Shown: one piece after another, positions 1 to 10,185 of the stretch | Numbering within the stretch: the stretch's first letter is position 1 | How the letters are laid out: each line of letters opens with the position of its first letter | From: Odiellus spinosus | Taxonomy: Eukaryota > Arthropoda > Arachnida > Opiliones > Phalangiidae | Length of the DNA: 64,000 nt | Direction of reading: 5' to 3' | NCBI GenBank assembly: GCA_963920705.1 | Contig: OY987230.1 | Span: 7,006,001 to 7,070,000, forward strand | Program-made: the position numbers and the translations under genes | The notes under the pieces: model-generated | Databases searched by the model: none | What the model was told of the DNA's origin: nothing | The model's input: the letters and a program-made list of their open reading frames with translations, nothing else

Positions 1-1531
1 TCTGTACCGGTACGATTGGCGATGCAAATTCCGAGAATGGTACGCTTTTGATAATTCCTGCTTCTTCCATGCGTCTTATTTCCTTCTCCACTTTATCCTT
101 CATGTGGAAGGGTAGAGTTCTCGCTTTGCAGAATTTCGGTACCGCTCCCTTTTTGACATGGATGTGAACTTTTACGCCTTCCAACTTCCCCAGACCAGAT
201 GAGAATAACTTTTCGTGCTTCTTCAGAAGGTGATCCAGAGATATGGTTTTCTCGTTCGGTTCCAAGTGGTTCACCTGTGCTATTGGCGCTGTGATTTTTA
301 ATGATGCATATAGCCATTTCCGTCCACACAGGTTCGGTCCATCCCCTTCTACCAAGAGTACTGGTAGCTCGGCCGATCTTCCTCTGAATTTGACTTGAAC
401 TCTTGTTCGTTTGACCACATCTACTGGATGTCCCGTATATGATCGTAGCCTCTTTGAGAAGTCTTGGACTTCTTGTTGATACGGCAATGACATGAAATGG
501 GATTCAGTGAGCATGGCATGACCTGATCCGCTGTCTACTTCAAACTTTATCTCCTTGCCATTAACCTCCAACCAAATAATTTCTGGTGGTGGCACTTCTT
601 CGTCCGAATCTCCTCCTGTGATATTATAAACTGGAACATCATATTCTGCTAATGGTGAAACTCTATCGTTTTCTTCATTCACTTGATTGACTTTTCCGGG
701 TCTGAAGTTGTCACGCTTTGTGAAATTGTCTTTCTTGTTCGCTCTGGGATTAGTTGGATTCCTGCATGTCTTTGCAATATGCCCAATTCGCTGGCAGTTG
801 TGGCAGGTTTCCTTTATGAATCGACAATCCGCGCTCACGTGACCATATCTGGCGCATCTCGTGCATTTTTCAGATTTTCGCTGATCGTAACTTGCAGCTT
901 GGCTCTTGTTGGAGTTTGGGTTTTTGTACTGCGTGTTCTTCCCGGAATACCTCTGCGACACGAAGTTAATGGAGCTCTGCCCTTGGATGTCCCCGTTATG
1001 GATTTTCATCTCTTTGGTGTTTCTTGTTGCCATCTCCATTGCTTGAAGGATTTTTACCGCTTTGTCCAAAGTTAAACCATCTTCCTCCGCTAGTAACTTC
1101 CTCTGCATTGTGTCATCGTTTATTCCCCACGCCAGTTTGTCCAGTAGTTCTTCCGCCAGCCTTGTAGCAACGAACTGGCAATGCTCTGTCAATCGCTTTA
1201 ATTCTGCCACGTACGTTGCCACTGATTCCCCCGGTTTACGATCTCTTCTGTGAAAACGTAGTCTCTCTGCCATTCTTGACGGTTTGGGACTGAAATGGTT
1301 CTTTAGTTCTTCAACCAGATCATCGTACTTCTTATCCTTCATGGCCGTAGGTAGAATCAGGTTTCGTAGAAGCGCATAGGTTTTAGGATCCAGAACAGTC
1401 ATTAATATTGCTCTTTTCTTTTCCATCACCAAGATGTCATTCGCCAAAAAATACGCGTCCAGTTTCTCTGCGTACTGATTCCACGGTTCGTTCGTACCAT
1501 CGAACGGTTCCAATCTTCCGAATGTACCCAT
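1..1531 (-). CDS. Ty3/Gypsy retrotransposon gag-pol polyprotein, N-terminal part, cut by the window edge
   Basis: An open frame of 510 codons runs from the ATG at 1531 to base 1 with no stop; an in-frame TAA lies upstream of this ATG. Residues about 1-180 form a retrotransposon gag region (EPFDGTNEPWNQY near the start). Two CCHC zinc knuckles follow (CX2CX4HX4C at about 223-236 and 243-256). A retropepsin-type aspartic protease motif DSGSG is at about 333-337. From about 465 the sequence has the start of a Gypsy-type reverse transcriptase (KVEKEIRRMEEAGIIKSVPFSEFASPIVPV-type block). The role is copying the element through RNA: gag packages the RNA, protease cleaves the polyprotein, RT makes cDNA. 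Gag and pol sit in one frame without a shift in the part seen. The frame is intact so far, so the copy may be young. RNase H, integrase and the 3' LTR would lie outside the window. Confidence 0.9.
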   Translation of the reverse strand, partial: MGTFGRLEPFDGTNEPWNQYAEKLDAYFLANDILVMEKKRAILMTVLDPKTYALLRNLILPTAMKDKKYDDLVEELKNHFSPKPSRMAERLRFHRRDRKPGESVATYVAELKRLTEHCQFVATRLAEELLDKLAWGINDDTMQRKLLAEEDGLTLDKAVKILQAMEMATRNTKEMKIHNGDIQGQSSINFVSQRYSGKNTQYKNPNSNKSQAASYDQRKSEKCTRCARYGHVSADCRFIKETCHNCQRIGHIAKTCRNPTNPRANKKDNFTKRDNFRPGKVNQVNEENDRVSPLAEYDVPVYNITGGDSDEEVPPPEIIWLEVNGKEIKFEVDSGSGHAMLTESHFMSLPYQQEVQDFSKRLRSYTGHPVDVVKRTRVQVKFRGRSAELPVLLVEGDGPNLCGRKWLYASLKITAPIAQVNHLEPNEKTISLDHLLKKHEKLFSSGLGKLEGVKVHIHVKKGAVPKFCKARTLPFHMKDKVEKEIRRMEEAGIIKSVPFSEFASPIVPVQ

Positions 1532-1622
1532 GACACTAATTCGTTTCTTCTCTACTGGTGCGTTGCAGTTAGGTCCTTTGATTACTTTTCTTCCTTAGGA
1601 TTCCGGCTTCTCATTTACAACC

Positions 1623-1642
1623 GGATCCCATCTCCGTCGCCA
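1623..1642 (-). other. Primer-binding site of the Gypsy element
   Basis: On the minus strand, three bases after the LTR end comes TGGCGACGGAGATGGGATCC. It begins with the TGG expected for pairing with a tRNA 3' CCA and lies where reverse transcription would be primed. The matching tRNA cannot be named without a tRNA set from this genome. Confidence 0.7.
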
Positions 1643-1645
1643 TTT

Positions 1646-1915
1646 TGTTATGTTTTCATTAATCGATGAAACGCCGTTCTTGATTCATTAAAATACTTTT
1701 ATTTACAATTAAGACTAATTACAGTTAATACTTTTTAGACCGCAACATAACTGAACTGCTCGCGTCAATACCACCAGTAAGAGAGTGTCCTCTTATCGTT
1801 CATACTTCCTTTATATACAGCTTAATAGTTTTTTTTATGTCTACTTTATGTTTTCTTTATCTATTTGTTTTTTAGAGTGTACATTCTTATCTATGTTTTA
1901 CTAGTGTACATAACA
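1646..1915 (-). repeat. 5' LTR of the Gypsy element, 270 bp
   Basis: The boundaries are the inverted termini TGTTATG (1646-1652) and CATAACA (1909-1915), with the TG...CA ends typical of LTRs. Read on the minus strand it contains a TATATAAAG box (about 1818-1810) and an AATAAA poly(A) signal (1703-1698), in the order expected for U3-R-U5. The primer-binding site follows immediately. The outer neighbour is the end of another TIR element, so the retrotransposon seems to have inserted into it. Confidence 0.85.
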
Positions 1916-1938
1916 CTCTCCTTATCTGATCCTTCTTG
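1916..1938 (+). mobile_element. End fragment of the CAAGAAGG TIR element interrupted by the LTR
   Basis: These 23 bases match exactly the right terminus of the complete element at 23524-23815, ending in CCTTCTTG. The rest of this copy is expected beyond the retrotransposon, outside the window. Confidence 0.7.
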
Positions 1939-1960
1939 TCCATAGCAAGACCAATACCCT

Positions 1961-2080
1961 CTTCACACGAGGCGTGATTAGCCGTGGTTTAATCAGATTT
2001 AACCGAGGTTTACATAGCCTTCTCAGTTCAATAAACCTCGGTTAAATTTGATTAAACCGGCTAGTTACGCCTCGTCTGAA
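1961..2080. mobile_element. Short foldback element, ACGAGGCGTAATTAGCC family
   Basis: The left half (ACGAGGCGTGATTAGCC, then TTTAACCGAGGTTTA) is the inverse of the right half (TAAACCTCGGTTAAA, then CTAGTTACGCCTCGTC). Two more copies are at about 49208-49410 and 54393-54510. It codes for nothing. The copy at 49.2 kb carries a nested MITE. Confidence 0.75.
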
Positions 2081-2197
2081 AAGTCGTTTTAAAAAAATCC
2101 CACAACTTAATTAGATAATCGTGTTTGTAACTCGTTGCTGAAAGGCCGAACTTTCTGTTTCGAGTAATGGAACTCAAAATTGCGATTCTACTAGTAT

Positions 2198-2532
2198 CAG
2201 AAGCCAATGAAACTCTCCTCTGAAGTGTACTACTCTAATGCTCCATATAGTGCTCCTCTCTGTATGGGTAAAATTCACGATTTTACGAGATCGGAGGGGT
2301 CCTACTTCATACCCCCTGTCTACGGAAAATTGTAAATTCTCTCTCTCCACAAACGACGACGAATTTGACAAACTCCAAGGCTGCTAGAGATATTCGCTCG
2401 ACGAACTCCCGCTCCGAAAATATCTATCGTTAGGAGGCGTACGAATCGCGCTTTTTGAAACTAACCCATACAGAGAGGGGTAGACAGGACCCGGGAGTAA
2501 TAGACTTCAAAGTAGGGTTTCATCGGCTTCTG
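2198..2532. mobile_element. TIR element CAGAAGCCGATG family with 7-bp target duplication
   Basis: It starts with CAGAAGCC and ends with CGGCTTCTG, and the ends form inverted repeats with substitutions. It is flanked by CTAGTAT at 2191-2197 and again at 2533-2539. It is 335 bp and non-coding. A second copy at 56269-56605 lies in the opposite orientation and has its own 7-bp duplication. Confidence 0.85.
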
Positions 2533-2711
2533 CTAGTATAAGGAAGACCATGCAAGGCTTAGGGTATTCTCCTAGTATGGAAGATATACAATAGTCTGTC
2601 AGTACTAAAATAAGACAATTGTACAGAAAGTGAAACAGAAATTAATACGGTTATTTGCTGATGATAAAACGAACGAATACAGAGGCGCGATAGGAGAATA
2701 GAAGAAAAAAA

Positions 2712-2948
2712 CTTTCCAAAATGGGTCATCGCGGCCGACAGACTGAAAGGTCAAAAACTTTCCAAAGAGGGTCATCGCGGGCCGTAGAATGAAAGGTCAA
2801 AAACGTTTCAAAGTGGGTCATCGCGACGGGCGATGAAAGGTCAAAAACTTTCCTAAGTGGGTCATCTCGGGCGGGAGATGAAAGGTCAAAAACTTTCTAA
2901 ATAGGGTCATCGCAGGCGACAGAATGAAAGGTCAAAAGCTTTCCTGTC
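2712..2948 (+). repeat. Tandem repeat, unit about 45 bp, five copies
   Basis: Each unit has the form GAAAGGTCAAAAACTTTCC followed by a variant of GGGTCATCGCGGGCGA. Units differ by several substitutions. No coding potential. Confidence 0.85.
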
Positions 2949-2949
2949 C

Positions 2950-3140
2950 CTGTAAGGCTGGGCGTTACGCGATTGGTTGAAGGGGTTTCAATTTAAAAGA
3001 ACAGTGGAATCTGGATATATTTTGATTTTTAAAATCATTGGGATATATTTCCAGAATGATTTAACTACACGGATAGATCTTATAATTAGCAGAAAAATCA
3101 ATAAAAAAACACTTGATTTTCCTCTTCACCCTCCCTTTAA
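2950..3140. mobile_element. Half copy of the TTAA-flanked foldback family (complete copy at 34551-34959)
   Basis: It begins with the conserved GCGTTACGCGATTGGTTG and ends with CTTGATTTTCC...CTCCCTTTAA. Related partial copies are at about 5080-5159 and 14208-14398. The ORF reading through it is not a gene. Confidence 0.6.
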
Positions 3141-4460
3141 AGAGATTTCTCTTTCTGTAGAGCACCCATTGGAATTCGTGATAAATAAAAATAAAAAATT
3201 CGCTCTTCTATGTTCGTGTTCAATGGGATTAAAGATTAACGTTAGTGACCGACCGACAGACATTGTTACATAGAGAATAATAAATCTTCATTTTGAAGAT
3301 AACATTTTGAAGATAAATAGGTAAGAGAGCCACTTTAAAAAAGGTAAAAAAAAATCGTTTCACTTACTCTTAATTACGGTGCCTTTTTCGTTCGTAGAGT
3401 GGAGTAATTCGTATAAAAGAGGAAAATGGAGGCCGCCCACGAATCTGCTTTTTAATCCCAGGGCACTTTAGAAACTTTAACTTTTCTTTTCCCGCGAGGC
3501 AATGTTGATGGTCCATTTCATCGCTTTCTTAAAGAAAAGTTGAGAACGTGATGCGCCAAAAAGTGGGAGTTCGTATTTTATAGTTTCCACCGCCCAATGG
3601 TTATTTTCAAGCGCAAGAAAGAGTTGATGATGGCGAGGAATGATTTTCTTTCAACGCGTCTCCCGCTTAAAGTTTTTTTTTTGGTTTTTGAAAAAGCTCA
3701 TTTATATGAAAAGCCTGTAAAACTCTTCTTTCATCAAGCTTGATTTTTAATTCAGAACATCCAGGAGATTATATCAAAAAAAGGAAGCTTGCACCATTAA
3801 ATGTCGTCTTCTTCTATGACGTGATAAAACCTAGGAAGAGAAATGAAAAAGCATAAATTAGAAAAAAAAAAAAAAAAAAAAAAAAGTATATCTTATGGTT
3901 TATTTTCTTATAAAAAGTGATATTTTAGGATTTAAGGGAACAACTAAGAAACCGGTTTTAAAAATTGGCTTTTTCTTCTTAATTTAATTACACCAGATCA
4001 TTTGAAACGAATCTCCAAATATATGTTAGTAACAAATATTATTATTTGCACCTCAAAAATCAATAAAAACAAAACTAGGCATAGAAATGATTTAAATTTC
4101 AAAGCATTCAATAGCCAATCACCAATAAAACCGAGGTTAAAGCCAATCAAAGATTAGCGCGAGCGCTCCATCAGAGTGTAACCATGGCAACTCTCACGAA
4201 AAAGCGCGCCACCAACGTACTTTTATTTCAAAATGAATTAGTCTCGAATTAGGCTTAATAAAATGAATCAGAAAGTAAAATTGAATAATTTTATCGGTAA
4301 TAGCTAGAATACTACCGTTTTTCATTTCGGTAAACCATTTTAGTATAATCATTGTTTAATTATAATTAAATATTCAGAAATTAACTGGTTTTAGTGGTCT
4401 TCGATAATTCGGTAATCTCACGTGACTAATTCTGTCCGGTTGATTGTATATTAAATTAAA
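3141..4460. other. AT-rich intergenic stretch without a recognisable gene
   Basis: It holds a fragment with a GACCGACAGACATTGTTACA motif near 3245 that recurs at about 20825, a poly(A) run near 3863-3888, and otherwise unique-looking AT-rich sequence. No ORF with gene character. Confidence 0.5.
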
Positions 4461-4462
4461 GA

Positions 4463-5062
4463 TACGGGTCACTTTTGGGTTTTGGCTTGATTTCTATCAG
4501 TGGCGGAATATTCTTTAACGAGTGGCTCATGTTAATTTTATTATTTTAAATTAACGTAGGGAATGTCTTCTTTCTAATAGTGCAATCGGTTTATGCCTAG
4601 GAGATCGTGGAGAAAAGTTACGGCCATTGTAAGATAGGAGTCACTTTTGGGTTTTTGCTCGATTTCTATGAGTGGCGGAATATTCTTTAACGAGTGGCTC
4701 ATGTTAATTTTATTATTTTATATTAATGTAGGGAATGTCTTCTTTCTAATGGTGCAATCGGTTTATGCCCAGGAGATCGTGGAGAAAAGTTACGGCCATT
4801 GTAAGATAGGGGTCACTTTTGGCTTTTTGCTCGATTTCTATCAGTGGCGAAATATTCTTTAACGAGTGGCTCATGTTAATTTTATTATTTTAAATTAACG
4901 TAGGGAAGGTCTTCTTTCTAATGGTGCAATCGGTTTATGCCTAGGAGATCGTGGGGAAAAGTTACGACCATTTAAAGATAGGGGTCACTTTTGGATTTTT
5001 GCTCGATTTCTATAGGTGGCGGAATAGTTTTTAACGAGTGGCTTGAGTCAATTTTATTATTT
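4463..5062 (+). repeat. Tandem repeat, unit about 172 bp, about 3.5 copies
   Basis: The anchor GGGTCACTTTTGG recurs at about 4467, 4638, 4810 and 4983. Each unit continues through a GTGGCGGAATATTCTTTAACG block and ends in an AGATCGTGG...AAAGTTACG block. Satellite-sized unit. The ORF that crosses it is an artefact of the repeat. Confidence 0.9.
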
Positions 5063-5789
5063 TAAATTAATCTAGGTATATTTTTATAATTAGTAATCAT
5101 ATAATTAGTAGAAGAATCGTTAAAAAAGACTTGATTTTCCTCTTCACCCTCCCTTTAAACTGTATTATTTCTTAACACTTGGGTTTCTCGATTTGTTTTT
5201 ATCAAAGAAAAACTTGATTCTAAGTATTTAACTAAAATTAAAAAACCAATTTTTCTTTAATCTAATAAAAAGGTATACAAAAGTTGGGAGTTTTGTTAAA
5301 CGCAAAAAGAAAACCGTGGGACAATCGTATCATATTCAATATCTAGCCTACATTTCCATTTTAAATATTTTTATAGAAAAAAGGGGTTATCGATAAGGCT
5401 TTGTATAAAGTTCCGCAACGTAGGAAGAAATTGATCGAATCGATTGACGAAGGAAATGGGGGTTGAGGGTAGTATATAGGAGAACGAATGGCTTAAAGTT
5501 TCTACAATATATTCTAATAAGGAGGAATTGATAGCGTCGGTGGCGACGGGCCCCTGTATACCCATTAAGTATTCTAGAGTTTATTTACGTATACAGTAAG
5601 AGGGAGCAGCTGGACCACGTGCCACTTTTCTCCGCTGACTAAGATCCGCCTTTTAAGAATACCAAAGAAGGAAAACGATGATAAGAAAATACAATCCGCA
5701 ATCGCTAACACGACATTCAAAGACTTAACCTAAAGAGAGGGTCAAAAAAATTGGATTATAGAGAAAATACCTGAAATCCCGGAGCCTCG

Positions 5790-6052
5790 TTCATATTAGG
5801 CCTTGGAATCGATTTAAACCGTTTCAAAATCTTTCGCTAGAGTCGTGTCTTTTCTCGAATCGATTTGATTCGATTTCTCGAAACTGTTTCGGGAACCAGT
5901 TTCATACCAATTCAGTTTTAATAACCGATAGATGAAGCTACAATAAATCGATATATATAGATAATGTACGCTTAAAACAATTCCTGACGATTCGAATATC
6001 GGTTTTGTTGTACCGTTTCAAATCGATTAAGAAATGCTAGTGTGACCGTAGT
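5790..6052 (-). mobile_element. GTTCACACTAG element, type A, left arm of an inverted pair
   Basis: The family reads, from one end, GGTCACACTAGCATTTC, TTAATCGATTTGAAACGG, ATCGTTTTAAGCGT, TATCTTTATAAATCGATTT, GAAGCAGTTTCGAGAAA, AAACGGTTTAAATCGATTC, CCTAGTATGAACGC. The two ends are imperfect inverted repeats. This copy and the next share the same internal deletion next to the AAGCGTAC block. Confidence 0.8.
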
Positions 6053-6111
6053 TTTTGAGAAACGCGTGTTCGCGGTATTGATATACCTACAATGCATCGG
6101 TTTCGTGACAA

Positions 6112-6374
6112 TCTAGCTACGGTCACACTAGCATTTCTTAATCGATTTGAAACGGTAGAATAAAACCGATATTCGAATCGCCAGGAATTGTTTTAAGCGT
6201 ACATTATCTTTATAAATCGATTTATTGTAGCTTTATCTATCGGTTGTTGAAATCGAATCGGTACGAAACTGGTTCCCGAAGCAGTTTCGAGAAAAGATGG
6301 TTTCAAGTTCACACGACGCTAGCGAAACGTTTTGAAACGGTTTAAATCGATTCCAAGGTCTAGTATGAACGCGA
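6112..6374 (+). mobile_element. GTTCACACTAG element, type A, right arm of an inverted pair
   Basis: Inverse partner of 5790-6052, separated by about 60 bp. It carries the same AAGCGTAC-ATTATC deletion junction, so the two probably arose by inverted duplication rather than by two insertions. Confidence 0.8.
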
Positions 6375-7130
6375 CGAAAATGATAACAAATTTTACACTC
6401 CCTGTTTTTTATCTAAACTCAGAGTGATTGCTGTAGCGACTTCACGGGGAATGATTAGAAATCAAGAATTATTCTAGGTCAGGTATGTCTATAGTGACTA
6501 TTATGAAGACAGTATAAGAACTATCACCCAGACACGCTCTGTAGCCGACCAATAATTCCTACAGTATTTTCCTTTAAAAACAACCCACCTGAAGTATATT
6601 ACAATACATAACTATGACTTTTTTGCAAAAAAACAATAACAAAAACCGGATGAAGAGGAAAGAAATTGTATTCGGAAACCCTATAATTTCGATTTTTCCT
6701 TTTATTTTACGAATTACACGTAAAGAACGATATGTATTGATCATTGATAAGTGGAGACTTCCCCTCTCTCGCGTGCACGATAAACTTATAAAGAAAACAA
6801 AATTAAAATAGAAACAATTTCTTCGTCTAATACCAAACTATTGTTCTTTAACAACTTGAAATTCAACATCGTGTATCAATCCGCCACAGTTTTCTCTATA
6901 TTGCCAACTTAATCTGAACGTACGTAATACACCGCATAAACGAATATTGCTTTTATTTTATTTTCATTTTGGTCGAAAAGGCACGTTTTATTTTCATGTT
7001 TCACCAGACAAATAATAGGGTTCAGCTATAGGAAGGGTCATTCAAAATTTAAGTGTTTTCCGTTGTTTTCAGTTATATTTTTTGTAGTATGACGGTAAAC
7101 CCTCATTTTTGTAAAATAAAATTTTTTATC
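6375..7130. other. AT-rich stretch without a recognisable gene
   Basis: It contains an ORF of 65 codons (6614-6811) rich in Lys, Ile and Arg with no start context or domain. A CATCGTGTATCAATCCGCC fragment near 6869 recurs at about 8760, 31150 and 31980 as a dispersed repeat. Confidence 0.4.
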
Positions 7131-7352
7131 GCTACGTTCACACTCGCGTATCCAAATCGATTTGAAACGATAAAATCAAATCGATACTAAAATCATATCA
7201 GCCGCGTCCAACCTGCTTAAACCGTTTTGAAAAGATCAAAATGGATAATTTTGAGGTCAACTGAAAAAATGAAATTATTTGCTTGGAAAAGTCGATTCGA
7301 ACATTCAAAACGGTTTGAAAAGGGTTCCAAAGCGTTAGTGTGAACGTACTCC
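7131..7352 (+). mobile_element. GTTCACACTAG element, A/B hybrid
   Basis: It starts like type A (ACGTTCACACTCGCG, AATCGATTTGAAACG). It continues with the type B interior (AACCGTTTTGAAAAGATC, GTCGATTCGAACATTC) and ends in GTGTGAACGTA. The chimera shows that types A and B share termini. Confidence 0.6.
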
Positions 7353-7354
7353 TT

Positions 7355-7650
7355 AGCTACGATCACACTAGCATTTCATAATCGATTTGAAACGGCAAAA
7401 TCAAACCGATATTAAACTCGCCAGGAATCGTTTTAAGCGTCATGTGTTCAAGCATTTTCTTTATAAATCGATTTATCGTAGCTTCATCTATCGGTTGTTG
7501 AAACCGAATCGGTACGATACTGGTTCCCGAAGCAGTTTCGAGAAATGGAATCGAATCGATTCGAGAAAAGACGGTTTCTCGTTCAAACGAATCCAGCGAA
7601 ACGTTTTGAAACGGTTTAAATCGATTCCAAGGTATAGTATGAACGCGGCG
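7355..7650 (+). mobile_element. GTTCACACTAG element, type A, near full length
   Basis: It runs from GCTACGATCACACTAGC to TATAGTATGAACGCGG with the family blocks in order. Long overlapping ORFs on both strands are composition artefacts of the repeated CGATTT and AAACGG words. Confidence 0.8.
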
Positions 7651-8515
7651 CCGGCTTTTGTCATAACGACGTACATTTTCCACTACTGCCAACTCCTCTT
7701 GAACAGAAGATATGTATACTGCAGTACGCGCAATAACACTAACAGATCATAAAATAAATCTGTGATAATTTGGCTTTTATATACTGAACATAGTTTGCGC
7801 TCGCTGAAAAAAGGTGGAACTATCTAAAGTTGAAATAAATAATATCTGGAAGTGAAACCTTGGCAAAAATATAATAGGAAAATGTGAGATTTCCAATCGA
7901 TTTATAGAAAATTATATAAGAGTGTATTTTTTTAAAAAAGTTCCATTTCTTAGGCAAAGTTGCGAGACACGTCCATGAGAGGTTAATGTTAAAATTAAAT
8001 ATTGAACCTACCCCTATAAGAGGGTTTCTCTCTGAACAGCGATGCGCAAAGGTTAGAACACTTCTACAGGCGCCATATTGAAAAACCCGTGCTATTAAAT
8101 CGGAATCGGATATCCATTACCTTCTGTTATTCGTATATTTTCAGTTATTTTATTTTCGGATAAATTGTTTGTAACTAAAACAATGAAATTTGTATATTCT
8201 TATAATTGTAAAATGTATAAGGTTTACCCGAAGATAAACATTTGACGCTTTATCTACGAACAAATTACTCGTTTTCAAACATTAGTTTGAAATGTAAAGA
8301 TGAAATATAAAAAATTGAAACGGTAAAATTAACAAAACAATTAGGGCTAATCGTAAATAATTGCAAAATTTGCAGATAATTTTATCCAAACGCCGAATAC
8401 AACTCAAGGAAGAAGAGTAAACCTAACTACACTTCCACTACATAATATTAGATCAAAAATAGACGAAATATTTATTAATATATAAATATATTAGATAAGT
8501 CATAACTTAAAAAAA
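7651..8515. other. Intergenic, with a dispersed GAATCGGATATCC repeat
   Basis: About 8098-8290 is the inverse of about 20090-20283: GGAATCGGATATCCATTA, CTGTTATTCGTATATTTTC, CTACGAACAAATTACTCG. Otherwise AT-rich and featureless. Confidence 0.5.
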
Positions 8516-8746
8516 ATGCAAGGATTCAACAAGATAATTATTTCCATTAAATATCTTATCTTGTTGACGTTAATTGTTTACATTCAACTATTTACACTAA
8601 TGTTCTTAATTCAACCAATAGGCTGGAAACTATATCTTTTCATTATTGATTTAATCGCGTATCACATTCCCGCAATATTTCTTTATTGCCTCAAGGATAG
8701 CGAACCGTTCCCAGAGGAGTTGGGACGACTACTTTTTCCTTTATGA
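8516..8746 (+). CDS. Possible small hydrophobic membrane protein, unrecognised
   Basis: A true ATG preceded by a run of A opens a frame of 76 codons ending in TGA. Residues about 12-30 (YLILLTLIVYIQLFTLMFL) and 40-57 (LFIIDLIAYHIPAIFLY) look like two membrane spans. A charged stretch KDSEPFPEELGR precedes a hydrophobic C-terminus. The surroundings are AT-rich, which by chance favours Ile/Leu/Tyr-rich frames, so it may be spurious. There is no good poly(A) signal close by and no splice sites that I would trust. It is kept because the PFPEELGRLLFPL end is unlike the other chance frames here. Confidence 0.25.
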   Translation: MQGFNKIIISIKYLILLTLIVYIQLFTLMFLIQPIGWKLYLFIIDLIAYHIPAIFLYCLKDSEPFPEELGRLLFPL

Positions 8747-9065
8747 CGTTATAAATTGAATATCAATCCGCGTCAGCTTTTTTCGTTACATCAATCCTCT
8801 CTTGAACAAAATTCAACGTACGTGTCGAAGATCGAGTCATAAGATATCGCAACAACTATAATAGTGGGGAGAGTCCGCCTAGTTTAAATATTTGCAACGC
8901 GTCCTCCTTATAAGAGTCATCTCGTTTAAGAATGGCAGGCACGCGACCTGCCCATTATAAAATTACATTTCTGATAGCGCCTCATTTCAGAAACAGAATG
9001 CAATGGACTAACTTACAGGATTTTAAATTAATAATTTACTTCAAACCGCGATTCAAATAAACCGC
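8747..9065. other. Intergenic stretch, dispersed-repeat fragment only
   Basis: It begins with the ATATCAATCCGCGTCAGC fragment that recurs elsewhere. Nothing else is recognisable. Confidence 0.4.
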
Positions 9066-9413
9066 GTTCATACTAGGCCTAATTGCAGTCGCTTCAAACC
9101 GTTTGAAAACATCTCCCCGTGGTCGTGTGAACGAAAAAAAAAGGTTTTCTCGAATCGATTTAGAAAAAAATACTTTGAAAACCAGTTTCGAAAATCGATT
9201 TCGTTTCAACAACCGATAGATAAACTATAATAAATCGGTTAATGAAGATGATACGTGAACAGATGGCTCTTAAAGCGATATAATTTTAGTAGCGGTTTGA
9301 TTTTATCGTTTCAAATCGATTTGGATACGCTTAAAACGATTCTGAGTGATTTAAAAATAGGTTTAATTGTATTGATTAAAATTGGTTAGGATATAATAGT
9401 GTAAACGTAGCTA
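9066..9413 (-). mobile_element. GTTCACACTAG element, type A, diverged
   Basis: It runs from GCGTTCATACTAGGCC to AACGTAGCT. The interior is degraded and contains a duplicated block (two AATCGATTTGGATACG-type segments). A TTAA-flanked element starts directly at its end. Confidence 0.65.
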
Positions 9414-9417
9414 TATA

Positions 9418-9800
9418 TTAAAGGGAGAATGTAACCCTAATTCACTAGTTAAAAAAACCAATATTAAACTAGAAATAATTTTAAATCTTAAAAGAAAAAC
9501 AGGCTTAGCTGGATTCATGGAGATCCTCAATCTATTCTCATTAATGGGTCGGTGCCCAATGAGCAAAGGTCCATTGATAAGGCGATAACTCCATGATACT
9601 TTCAATAACATTCGTTTGGTCTCTTATACGCGAAGAATTCAGGATCTCCATGAACAAAGCTAAGCCTATTTTGATGGTAAGTTTTAAATTTATTTCTAGT
9701 TTAATATTTGTTGGAATTTTTTTTACTGTTGGATCAGGCCTATTTAAACGATAAGGAATCGACAAAAATCACTTGTTGTTAGGTTGCATTCTCCCTTTAA
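9418..9800. mobile_element. TTAA-flanked foldback element, AAAGGGAGAATGCAACC family
   Basis: Both ends carry TTAA, then AAGGGAGAATG (left) or CATTCTCCCTT (right). Inside are inverted GATTCCTTATCGTTTAAA, AATTTATTTCTAGTTTAATAT and AGGCTTAGCTGGATTCATGGA blocks. The TTAA target and CCC-like ends suggest piggyBac-type mobilisation. Other copies are at about 13238-13653, 22640-23078, 33939-34206, 40760-40972 and 49175-49537. No transposase is encoded. Confidence 0.8.
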
Positions 9801-10185
9801 TTAATGTTAAGTTTATTAATGTACGTTAAGGGGTCATCCGTACATGATTCATCGCGTAACTCTTAAATGGCGCCCCGTACGACAAAACGTCATAGAACAT
9901 TTTCGTCTAAAAATGACCCATAGAACCCACTGTAGCTCGGTCCTAACACCATAATGATCTTCCCATTCTCAATTTCCCAATTTCCATTTGGAGTTCATTA
10001 AAAATGCGTGACAACCTAACTTTAATAAGAAATTCATATAACAAGTTTAGCCCGTTACGTAATTTTACAGCCATACCCAACAGAGCGAACATAAATCTTT
10101 TTATCTTAAAGTCGTTCGATTCTATCGTTTTTGAGCGTCGAGTCGGTACGAAAGAGAAACGGTCAAGTAAAACGGTCCCTCTATA
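9801..10185. other. Intergenic stretch, nothing recognised
   Basis: AT-rich. A 60-codon frame at 10004-10186 has no supporting signals. Confidence 0.4.

Noticed and set aside
683-1253. Plus-strand frames of 130 and 63 codons
   Set aside because: They are antisense to the gag-pol frame, which has zinc knuckles and protease motifs.
3863-3888. Poly(A) run as a possible retroposon tail
   Set aside because: No matching retroposed body or flanking duplication could be seen upstream of it.
7363-7752. Overlapping frames of 109 and 121 codons on opposite strands
   Set aside because: Both lie within a type A GTTCACACTAG element; similar frames appear in the copies at 16.8, 33.7 and 55.2 kb with unrelated breaks.
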